From: JBFEYJ01 sp041563315
GTDB taxonomy: Bacteria; Pseudomonadota; Gammaproteobacteria; Thiohalomonadales; Thiohalomonadaceae
Assembly (NCBI GenBank): GCA_041563315.1
Contig: JBFFNE010000055.1
Span: forward strand, 1 to 19,544
Length of the DNA: 19,544 nt
Direction of reading: 5' to 3'
Shown: positions 13,647 to 19,544 of the stretch, piece after piece
How positions within the stretch are numbered: the stretch's first letter is position 1
Layout of the letters: the number at the start of each line of letters is the position of its first letter
Notes under the pieces: generated by a model
Seen by the model: only the letters and a program-made list of their open reading frames with translations
The model's database searches: none
Told to the model about the DNA's origin: nothing
Made by a program: the position numbers and the translations under genes

Positions 13647-15308
13647 ATGGCTAAGCCAATTATCATGACCATCGATGACGAGCCGCACGTGCTCAACGCG
13701 ATCGCAAGGGATCTGCAGGCGAACTATCAGAAGGACTACCGGATCGTGAAGGCGGGTTCCGGTGAGGATGCACTGGAGACAGTACAGGAGTTCAAGCGCA
13801 GGAACGATCCGATCGCGCTATTCCTGGTGGACCAGCGAATGCCCGGTATTAATGGCGTTGAGTTTCTGGGAGAGGCCATCAAGCTCTATCCTGAAACCAA
13901 AAAGGTGCTGCTCACCGCCTACGCCGATACGGATGCCGCGATTGCCAGCATCAATGCAATCAATCTCGACTACTACCTGATGAAGCCCTGGGACCCGCCT
14001 GAGGAGCGTCTCTATCCGGTGCTGGACGACCTGCTGAGTGACTGGCTTGCCAGCGTCCCGGCACCCTACGACGGCATACGTGTGGCCGGTACCTTGTGGT
14101 CGGCGAGTTCGCACTATGTGAAAGAGTTCCTCGCTCGCTGCCAGATCCCGTATCAGTGGTTGGATATCGAGCGCGACCAGGCGGCGAGAGAGCTGGTTGA
14201 GTCGACCGGTGATGAGCGCCCTCAGTTGCCGGTAGTATTCTTTCCTGACGGCAGCACCCTGGTGTCCCCGGACATCAGCACCCTGGCTGCCAAGGTGGGT
14301 ATGTCGACCCAGGCCAAGCAGCCGTTTTATGATCTGATCATCATCGGCGCCGGCCCCGCCGGACTGGCCGGTGCCGTGTATGGCGCTTCCGAGGGACTGC
14401 GAACCATTGTGATCGAGCGTGAAGCGGCAGGAGGGCAGGCCGGAACAAGCTCACGCATCGAAAACTATCTGGGTTTCCCGCAGGGGATCAGCGGTGCTGA
14501 CCTGGCGAGACGCGCAATGACTCAGGCACAGCGCCTTGGCGCCGAGATGGTGACCGCCCGGCAAGTTACAGGGGTGCGTAGAGAAGATCCCTACCGCTAT
14601 GTGACGCTAAGCGATGGCAGCGAGTTGAGCTGTCATGCCCTCCTGATCTCAACCGGCGTCGAGGTCCGTCAGCTCGATGTCCCCGGGATCAAACCCTTTA
14701 TCGGTGGCTCGGTGTACTACGGGGCGGCGGCTTCCGAAGCGGCAAACTACAGGGGGAAACGGGTCTACGTCGTTGGCGGTGCTAACTCGGCAGGGCAGGG
14801 GGCGATGTATCTGTCACGTTTCGCCAGTGAGGTCTGTATATTATTTCGTCGCGATACACTGCAGAACACTATGTCCCAATACCTCATCGAGCAGATCGAC
14901 GGCACTGAAAATATTAAGGTGATGTTGAACACTGAAGTTGCAGCCGTGGACGGCAACGAGCATCTTGAGACTATTACGATCAAGAACAACAAGACCGACC
15001 ATAGTGAAACCGTACCCGCTGATGCGATTTTCATTTTTATCGGTGCCGTTCCCGGCACAGGTTTTCTCGGTAACCTCGTCGAGCGGGATGAGGCCGGATT
15101 CATCTATACCGGTCAGGACCTGATCCGTAATGGTCGTAGACCTCAAAACTGGAAACTGAAACGTGATCCATTTCTGTTGGAAACCAGTGTGCCGGGGATC
15201 TTCGCTGCAGGCGATGTCCGGCACGGCGTGATTCGGCGGGTAGCCTCAGCCGTGGGGCAGGGTGCCGTGGCGGTAAGTCTCGTGCACAAATATCTGGAGA
15301 CCGTATGA
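13647..15308 (+). CDS. Response regulator fused to glutaredoxin-like and thioredoxin-reductase-like domains
   Basis: A 553-residue cytosolic protein. The ATG at 13647 has AAGGAG 9 nt upstream; an ATG at 13617 overlaps the kinase stop (ATGA) but lacks a site. Residues 4-125: receiver with intact pocket (D10-D11, phosphoacceptor D62, T90, K113). Residues 143-218: glutaredoxin/thioredoxin-like fold (LWSASSHYVKEFLARCQIPY, then LPVVFFPDGS with cis-Pro) where the CxxC site reads SASS. Residues 228-550: thioredoxin-reductase-like two-dinucleotide fold with FAD motif GAGPAG (234-239), NAD(P)H motif VGGANSAG (376-383) and GIFAAGDV (518-525). The TrxR active-site CATC aligns with AAAS (360-363). FAD and pyridine nucleotide binding are likely; dithiol reduction is not. 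Automatic annotation would call it 'fused response regulator/thioredoxin reductase'. It pairs with the preceding kinase. Confidence 0.93.
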   Translation: MAKPIIMTIDDEPHVLNAIARDLQANYQKDYRIVKAGSGEDALETVQEFKRRNDPIALFLVDQRMPGINGVEFLGEAIKLYPETKKVLLTAYADTDAAIASINAINLDYYLMKPWDPPEERLYPVLDDLLSDWLASVPAPYDGIRVAGTLWSASSHYVKEFLARCQIPYQWLDIERDQAARELVESTGDERPQLPVVFFPDGSTLVSPDISTLAAKVGMSTQAKQPFYDLIIIGAGPAGLAGAVYGASEGLRTIVIEREAAGGQAGTSSRIENYLGFPQGISGADLARRAMTQAQRLGAEMVTARQVTGVRREDPYRYVTLSDGSELSCHALLISTGVEVRQLDVPGIKPFIGGSVYYGAAASEAANYRGKRVYVVGGANSAGQGAMYLSRFASEVCILFRRDTLQNTMSQYLIEQIDGTENIKVMLNTEVAAVDGNEHLETITIKNNKTDHSETVPADAIFIFIGAVPGTGFLGNLVERDEAGFIYTGQDLIRNGRRPQNWKLKRDPFLLETSVPGIFAAGDVRHGVIRRVASAVGQGAVAVSLVHKYLETV

Positions 15309-15529
15309 CTGATTTCGTCACCTTGTGCATGAACGGTGCGAACGCATCCAGGTATTGCGACCCTTACGCGGGACAGGTGTTGCGGGATGGTGGAGCAGAC
15401 GCGCACTCCGCCCACCACCCGCGTCAGGGTAAACTTGGCCAGTTGCTGCCGTTACTGGTCGTGGTGGTGATCGGTATAAGATCGGGCAGCATGGTCAAGA
15501 CACACAAGGAAGCGGTAGAGCCAGATTGA
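15305..15529 (+). CDS. Small ORF overlapping the flavoprotein stop (doubtful)
   Basis: A 74-codon ORF whose ATG overlaps the preceding stop codon (ATGA at 15305-15308), an arrangement typical of coupled genes. It has a hydrophobic stretch near residues 46-57 (LLPLLVVVVIGI). The N-terminal half is rich in Cys, Asp and Gly with no recognised motif, and there is no separate Shine-Dalgarno. It could be a coupled small membrane protein, a decayed third gene of the operon or chance. Confidence 0.25.
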   Translation: MTDFVTLCMNGANASRYCDPYAGQVLRDGGADAHSAHHPRQGKLGQLLPLLVVVVIGIRSGSMVKTHKEAVEPD

Positions 15530-15605
15530 CGGGAGCCAATCGGGGGCAGAAAATAATAACCTACTAGTAAGAAGGCACTACTCTCTGACCACGATTTCCT
15601 GCTTT

Positions 15606-15776
15606 TTAAATAATGGACCTACTCTTCAATTCCAATAGGAACCATTTTGTGTGCATGAAGAGACCTGCCTTGAACGCCAGCGCCAGCGGTTTGTCGGCAT
15701 TCTTTGCCCCCAGGGCGACCGATACGGGAAAGGCATCCATGCTTAGTGCGACGGCTAACAGGGGGACCTCTATCAT
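15606..15776 (-). pseudogene. mntP: Truncated 5' fragment of an mntP-like manganese exporter gene
   Basis: Minus-strand ORF of 56 codons. Its first about 41 residues (MIEVPLLAVALSMDAFPVSV, then ALGAKNADKPLALAFKAGLF) match the first helix and following loop of MntP/YebN manganese efflux pumps, including the SMDAF motif with the conserved Asp. The intact family is about 180-195 residues with six helices. Here the similarity stops near nt 15655, and a nonhomologous tail (HTKWFLLELKSRSII) runs to a stop at 15606. No further MntP sequence was seen downstream to 15309. An AGGG site precedes the ATG. It lies 53 nt downstream of the Cache protein gene, on the same strand. Loss of five helices makes it nonfunctional as a transporter. 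Confidence 0.7.
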
Positions 15777-15829
15777 TCATGACCCTGTCAGCAACACACT
15801 CTCATGGCTCCGGTTTGCTTAGCGGCCAT

Positions 15830-17335
15830 TTATTTATACGGCCGATAGGCTAATACCACCCGCCATTCACGCCCGTGCAGGTTGATGGTCTGCCACACCG
15901 CCTTTTTGATTGCCTTCTTCTTGAGCTCCGGTGCAAGAAAGATGTAGCTTCCCTCGCCAGTGGGGGTGGAAGCAATCGTTTTGCCCAGTTCCAGCAGGCT
16001 TTCATGGCTGGCGTAGATGGGAGCGCTAAAGAGCATTTTACCGATCTCTTCCCTGTCCTGATCGTAAATGATCCTGCCGTCAGGCTGCATGATCCACAGT
16101 TCGTAATCTTCGGGGACCGTACTGGCCTTGAGCAGCGGCTCGATCAGCAGCTCCGGGCGAATGACCAGGCTGATGCTGCCGACAAAGCGCTTTTGGCTGT
16201 CGTGCAGGGGGTGGGCAATCGTCACCGCCAAAAACTGTTCCACGGCCGTGAACCCGCCGCTCAGTTGTGGTAGCGGATTTTTCTGCATGGCAACGACATG
16301 CGCCTGGGTGCTGATATCCATATTCTCAAAATTGATGTATTCGGGCGGCTCGATATGGCGGATGATTCCCTTGGCATCGATGAAGGCCGCTTCGACAATC
16401 GGCAGGTTTTCCTCGAGGAGCTTGCGAAGAAGTGCTCTGATTTCATCCTCTTTGTCGACACGGACATGGCTTGTTGCAATCAACTCGGCCAGAGAGCGGT
16501 CGATCGCATTCAGTTTGTCTTGTAATGCCGGTACGAATCTGTCGAGTGAAAGCTGTAGCTGTGGTGGAGCGGGTATCGGGCCTCCCTCGATTTTTACCAG
16601 GAACATCCACCAGTCCATGTCGGGCAGTTTTTGGTAATAGCCGCGCCGCGGCCGTTCCAGTTCGTAGTCTATGTTGCCGCTTTCGCCTGCCATGGCCTGG
16701 GTTACGGCATCGCGCATGGAGGGGCTTCCCTGTTGCAGAACATTCATGAAAATGTAATCGCGGTCCCTGTCCAGCATGTCGGTCGCATCCGGGTTCAGGA
16801 CAAACCAGTTGTACTCTTGTGGCAAGGGCATGACCTGTTCCAGTCTTGCAACCAGATCATCCAGGAAGATCGAAACACCCAGTGCACCGACCACCTTGTT
16901 ATCGACCACGATGGGAACTGCCACCAGGGCCGACTTTTGATCGGAAGAGCGACTGTAAATGGGGAAACCCTTTACCGAATTACCAGCAAATAACGATGAA
17001 AAATAGGGGCGGTTACGCAGGTTGAGGTTGGTGAAGTCTAGCGCCACGGAGTAGTAATTGCCGTTCGGCAGGACGAAGAAATAGACGCCCGGCAAATCCG
17101 GCGCCAGCCTTTGCAGGTAGGGCTTGATCACCTTCCAGTCGCCACGTTGCGCCTCCGGTGTCGAGGCGATTAACTCCAACGATTGCTGAGCATGCGCAAA
17201 CACACTGTCCAGATAGTGGGCGGCGGCGTTAAGGATGGCCTCAGTACCTTCAGGCAGCGGCTCCTTTGCCGATTCCGCAGACCAGACTGGAAATGTCAAC
17301 ATGAAAGCAAGCAGTGTCGGAACAAGCGTCTTCAT
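15830..17335 (-). CDS. Secreted protein with two Cache-type sensor regions
   Basis: A 501-residue protein with an N-terminal signal peptide (LVPTLLAFMLTFPVWSAES, cleavage probably after WSA), so periplasmic. The ATG at 17335 is preferred to the one at 17350, because AGGA lies 8 nt before it. Residues about 30-250 resemble a dCache sensor (FFVLPNGNYYSVA, NLRNRPYFSSLFAG, ALVAVPIVVDNKVVGALGVSIFLDDL). Residues about 275-490 repeat the theme (AAFIDAKGIIRHIEPPEY, LAVTIAHPLHDSQKRFVGSISLVIRP, ELWIMQPDGRIIYDQDREEIG). No membrane anchor beyond the signal peptide and no kinase, methyl-accepting, GGDEF or other output domain is present. It may bind a ligand and act through a partner. The two neighbours on this strand do not include an obvious partner. 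Confidence 0.85.
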   Translation of the reverse strand: MKTLVPTLLAFMLTFPVWSAESAKEPLPEGTEAILNAAAHYLDSVFAHAQQSLELIASTPEAQRGDWKVIKPYLQRLAPDLPGVYFFVLPNGNYYSVALDFTNLNLRNRPYFSSLFAGNSVKGFPIYSRSSDQKSALVAVPIVVDNKVVGALGVSIFLDDLVARLEQVMPLPQEYNWFVLNPDATDMLDRDRDYIFMNVLQQGSPSMRDAVTQAMAGESGNIDYELERPRRGYYQKLPDMDWWMFLVKIEGGPIPAPPQLQLSLDRFVPALQDKLNAIDRSLAELIATSHVRVDKEDEIRALLRKLLEENLPIVEAAFIDAKGIIRHIEPPEYINFENMDISTQAHVVAMQKNPLPQLSGGFTAVEQFLAVTIAHPLHDSQKRFVGSISLVIRPELLIEPLLKASTVPEDYELWIMQPDGRIIYDQDREEIGKMLFSAPIYASHESLLELGKTIASTPTGEGSYIFLAPELKKKAIKKAVWQTINLHGREWRVVLAYRPYK

Positions 17336-17448
17336 CTTCACTATCCTCATTATTTTGTCGGGACAGTAACCACACCGAAACTATCAACGTAGCACCGGCT
17401 CCGGAAACAGACCACGATGAGGTCGCTCCAGAAAGTGGCTGAGCCAAG

Positions 17449-18060
17449 CTATTGCTCCCGCAGCAGGGTGATCGCCAGCACCATGAACCACAGCTGATAG
17501 GCATACCAGAAGATGCGCTCCTTGACCCCGAGCCAGGGGGTAGAAAGACCGGCCTCGATTGTGGGAGCATCCATTCCGCTCCATGCGCCGAATGCCAACA
17601 TCACCATGAGGGCCACGATGGTATAGCGGCGGAAACGCCTGCCGAAGGCGGCTGCCGCGAAGCCCATCGCCACCATGAGCAGGAGCATCGCCACCATGCC
17701 TTCGACGAGATGGAGCAAACCACGGAGTCCCTGCTCGGTTCCACGCGGTTGCATCGGCACGATCTGCCCCAATGTGAGCGCCAACACACCGAGTGCGACA
17801 AGCAGGCCGCCGGTGACGCGTACTGCACGCCGACCCAAGGCAGAGCGCCACACCCCGACACCGAAGGCGCACAGCAGCAGGTAAACGAAAACCAGCATGG
17901 TGGAGAACAGCGGTCTCGATGGAGCCCCAATCGCCCCCAGCTCGCTGATGGTCTGATCCCGAAAGCTGTAACCCTCCATCTGCATGCCCGCCAGCATGTC
18001 GGCGACAGCGTACAGCAGGGGCGAGAGGATGCCGCAGAGGAGCAATATTTGTCGCAGCAT
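17449..18060 (-). CDS. DUF998 family membrane protein
   Basis: A 203-residue inner-membrane protein with about six helices (near residues 4-24, 50-70, 80-100, 116-138, 145-163 and 183-199). The N-terminal pattern GILSPLLYAVADMLAG...GYSFRDQTISELGA is typical of DUF998, where the DQTISELGA segment between helices 1 and 2 is the best conserved part. The function of the family is unknown. GGAGGG (18064-18069) lies 3 nt before the ATG. The gene follows the DUF167 gene on the same strand after 84 nt; they may form a short operon, but no functional link is evident. Confidence 0.88.
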   Translation of the reverse strand: MLRQILLLCGILSPLLYAVADMLAGMQMEGYSFRDQTISELGAIGAPSRPLFSTMLVFVYLLLCAFGVGVWRSALGRRAVRVTGGLLVALGVLALTLGQIVPMQPRGTEQGLRGLLHLVEGMVAMLLLMVAMGFAAAAFGRRFRRYTIVALMVMLAFGAWSGMDAPTIEAGLSTPWLGVKERIFWYAYQLWFMVLAITLLREQ

Positions 18061-18144
18061 AATCCCTCCAAAGCAGACCCATTGGGCGGTACAACTGAAT
18101 TATAGCGATGGTTGGAGGGGGGCATGCCCCGGCAACCTGGAGAC

Positions 18145-18456
18145 CTACCTGAACAGCAAGACCTGCTGTGGCGGACAGGGGGGAATTGGGGCAGGAAGCC
18201 GTTTGGGGGCCTTGATGCGCAGCTGCTTGTTCACGTTGTATACACCGAAGACCACGGTAATATCGGACGCTTCGACACCGAACTCACCTGCCAGAAAGTG
18301 CACCATATGCGCCGTGGCCCGGCCGCGCACCGGCCGTTCAGCAACGTGGATCTCGAGTTGTTTGCCGATCACCTTGCCGATGGCCGTGTTCTGGGCGGAC
18401 GGGCGACCCAGTATATTCAGGACCAGCACATCCCCTTCCCAGTGACAAAATACCAT
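18145..18456 (-). CDS. DUF167 (YggU/UPF0235) family protein
   Basis: A 103-residue small cytosolic protein. The match to the YggU family is clear in GDVLVLNILGRPSAQNTAIGK, LEIHVAERPVRGRATAHMVHFLAGEFGV and KQLRIKAPKRLP, where the P-V-x-G-x-A-x-x-H pattern corresponds to PPVDGQANSHL in E. coli YggU. The ATG at 18456 is chosen because GGGGAG lies 4 nt upstream (18461-18466); an in-frame start at 18534 would add 26 unrelated residues. The cellular role of the family is not established. In many gammaproteobacteria it follows yggT and proC; neither is adjacent here, so the gene has moved or been separated. The C-terminal tail (PPCPPQQVLLFR) is longer than in E. coli. Confidence 0.88.
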   Translation of the reverse strand: MVFCHWEGDVLVLNILGRPSAQNTAIGKVIGKQLEIHVAERPVRGRATAHMVHFLAGEFGVEASDITVVFGVYNVNKQLRIKAPKRLPAPIPPCPPQQVLLFR

Positions 18457-18557
18457 CGAACTCCCCGAGTAGAACGAATTGTGCGCCAGGGCAGGAACCC
18501 CGACGCGCGTGGCACAATGATACCATTGCAGCATCAGCTGCGATGAGGGAAAAATGC

Positions 18558-18705
18558 TTTACCGCAAAGGCGCAAAGGCGCAAAGGCACAGCGGCGCGAA
18601 GAACAAGTGACGATAGCGGCGCAGGACTCTCTGCGGCGCCAAGAGGCGTGTCAGGCGGGTTACAATAAATGGCTTTCCTCTGCGCCTTTGCATCTCTGCG
18701 GTGAG
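18558..18705. repeat. Small element bounded by inverted arms of 8-bp repeats
   Basis: The left arm is TTACCG followed by three perfect CGCAAAGG units (18563-18586). The right arm, read on the minus strand, is CTCACCG followed by CGCAGAGA, TGCAAAGG and CGCAGAGG (complement of 18700-18677). The arms point toward each other around about 90 bp of GC-rich sequence, giving an element of about 148 bp with imperfect terminal inverted repeats. It fills most of the 368-bp gap between the DUF167 and nfsB genes and resembles dispersed intergenic repeats of the CACCGCAGAGACGCAGAG kind. No coding capacity. Confidence 0.7.
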
Positions 18706-18824
18706 ATGATTGAGGGGCGAGTAGGTACCGGTGAGGAAAGCCGGTGGCTATCCCTTTCAATTGCATCCAACTTTGGAAACAATGGCCAAACGAACCTGGT
18801 TTTCATTTTTAGGGGAATCGCACC

Positions 18825-19475
18825 ATGAACATCGCCCAAATCGCCACCACCCGTTACACCACCAAGGCCTTCGATCCGAAAAAGCGGATCGATGACGCGT
18901 TGCTGGAACAGCTGCTAACCCTGCTGCGCTTCACCCCCTCCTCGGTCAATTCCCAGCCCTGGCATTTTGTCATTGCTGCCAGCAATGAGGCCAAGGCGCA
19001 GATCGCCCGCGCTAGCACTGGCCCCTACAGCGGCAACGAGGCAAAGGTAGTGAACGCCTCTCATGTGGTGGTACTGTGCGTGCGCACCGCGCTGGATGAT
19101 GACCATCTGCAGCGAATACTGGCGCAGGAGGAGCAGGACGGACGCTTCAAAAGCGCGGAGGCCAAAGCGATGCAGACACGCGGCCGCGGCTTTTACGTGA
19201 ACTTGCACCGGGAGCAAAGCGACACGCCGCAGTGGATGGAGAAACAGGTCTATCTCGCCCTCGGCACCCTGCTGCTCGGTGCCGCCGCACTGGCGATCGA
19301 CGCTACCCCCATCGAGGGCTTCGACAATGCCATTCTGGATGAGGCGCTCGGCCTGCAAGAGCGCGGCCTGGGGTCCGTAGTCCTCGCCGCTCTCGGCTAC
19401 CGCAGCGAGGACGACTTCAATGCTACCCTACCGAAGTCACGCCTGCCGGCGGAGGAGATCTTTACCTTTTTGTAA
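18825..19475 (+). CDS. nfsB: NfsB-type oxygen-insensitive NAD(P)H nitroreductase
   Basis: A 216-residue flavoenzyme, against 217 in E. coli NfsB. It reduces nitroaromatics and quinones by two-electron steps using NAD(P)H and FMN, as a homodimer. The match runs end to end: RYTTKAFDPKK with FMN-binding R10, FTPSSVNSQPWHFVIA with the FMN-contacting Ser and Asn, NASHVVVLCVRTALDD, WMEKQVYLALGTLLLGAAALAIDA, TPIEGFDNAILD, and DFNATLPKSRLP at the C-terminus. AGGGGA (18811-18816) lies 8 nt before the ATG. The gene stands alone between two repeat elements. Orthology with NfsB is well supported; its physiological substrate in this organism is not known. Confidence 0.96.
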   Translation: MNIAQIATTRYTTKAFDPKKRIDDALLEQLLTLLRFTPSSVNSQPWHFVIAASNEAKAQIARASTGPYSGNEAKVVNASHVVVLCVRTALDDDHLQRILAQEEQDGRFKSAEAKAMQTRGRGFYVNLHREQSDTPQWMEKQVYLALGTLLLGAAALAIDATPIEGFDNAILDEALGLQERGLGSVVLAALGYRSEDDFNATLPKSRLPAEEIFTFL

Positions 19476-19508
19476 GCTACTTGAAACTCGTAGTACGTTT
19501 AGGCTCAC

Positions 19509-19544
19509 CGCAGAGACGCAGAGACGCAGAGACGCAGAGACGCA
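19509..19544 (+). repeat. Tandem CGCAGAGA array running off the window
   Basis: Four and a half perfect units of the 8-mer CGCAGAGA follow CTCAC 33 nt after the nfsB stop; the array continues past the last base. The leading CTCACCGCAGAGA is the same end sequence seen in the right arm of the element at 18558-18705, so this is probably one end of another copy. Confidence 0.85.

Noticed and set aside
14326..15308. Calling the flavoprotein a genuine thioredoxin reductase
   Set aside because: The active-site CATC is replaced by AAAS at residues 360-363, so the standard dithiol mechanism is not possible.
15613..15822. 69-codon plus-strand ORF in the gap after the signalling operon
   Set aside because: The opposite strand reads as the conserved N-terminus of MntP, so the plus-strand frame is a shadow.
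18112..18546. 144-codon plus-strand ORF
   Set aside because: It is antisense to the DUF167 gene, has no recognisable domain and no convincing ribosome site.
18338..18766. 143-codon minus-strand ORF across the repeat element and the DUF167 start
   Set aside because: Much of its sequence (RRDAKAQRKA, LRLCAFAVKHF) is translation of the 8-bp repeats, and it overlaps the well-supported DUF167 start in another frame.
19509..19544. Possible CRISPR array at the window end
   Set aside because: Units are 8 bp and directly tandem, with no spacers.

Overview
The window looks like chromosome of a gammaproteobacterium, probably a marine or halophilic sulfur-metabolising lineage such as the Chromatiales. 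That is an inference from gene content (a DsrC-like protein, an HPP membrane protein, a BCCT osmolyte transporter, bacteriohemerythrin, an HD-GYP protein, an NfsB-type nitroreductase) and from the moderately GC-rich, Shine-Dalgarno-led genes. There are no rRNA or tRNA genes, no CRISPR array and no complete insertion sequence.

Layout. 1-1182: 3' part of a transketolase. 1301-2152 (-): LysR regulator, divergent from an HPP membrane protein and a DsrC-like protein (2265-3452); the shared intergenic region carries a LysR-type box. The HPP gene seems to be translationally coupled to a 13-residue leader ORF. 3587-4018: bacteriohemerythrin with an intrinsic terminator. 4055-4646: long stretch with no recognisable gene. 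4647-5576: lipoprotein parvulin-type prolyl isomerase. 5982-7220: two-HD-domain HD-GYP protein, convergent with a SPOUT RNA methyltransferase (7284-7817, -). 8053-8712: GST-family protein with terminator. 8836-9498 (-): DUF2238 membrane protein. 9571-11184 (-): BCCT transporter.

11395-15308 is the most interesting part. It is a two-gene signalling operon: a hybrid sensor (degenerate receiver, two near-duplicate PAS domains, histidine kinase with a large insert), then a response regulator whose output is a glutaredoxin-like domain fused to a thioredoxin-reductase-like flavoprotein. The receiver of the second protein is intact. The CxxC positions of both its redox modules have lost cysteine, so the output is probably a phosphorylation-controlled FAD/NAD(P)H enzyme or sensor rather than a thiol reductase. 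A small ORF of unknown status overlaps its stop codon.

15606-17335 (-): secreted protein with two Cache-type sensor regions and no visible output domain, followed by the truncated 5' end of an mntP-like manganese exporter gene. 17449-18060 (-): DUF998 membrane protein. 18145-18456 (-): DUF167/YggU protein. 18457-18824: a small element flanked by inverted arms of 8-bp repeats. 18825-19475: nfsB. The window ends inside a second array of the same 8-bp periodicity.
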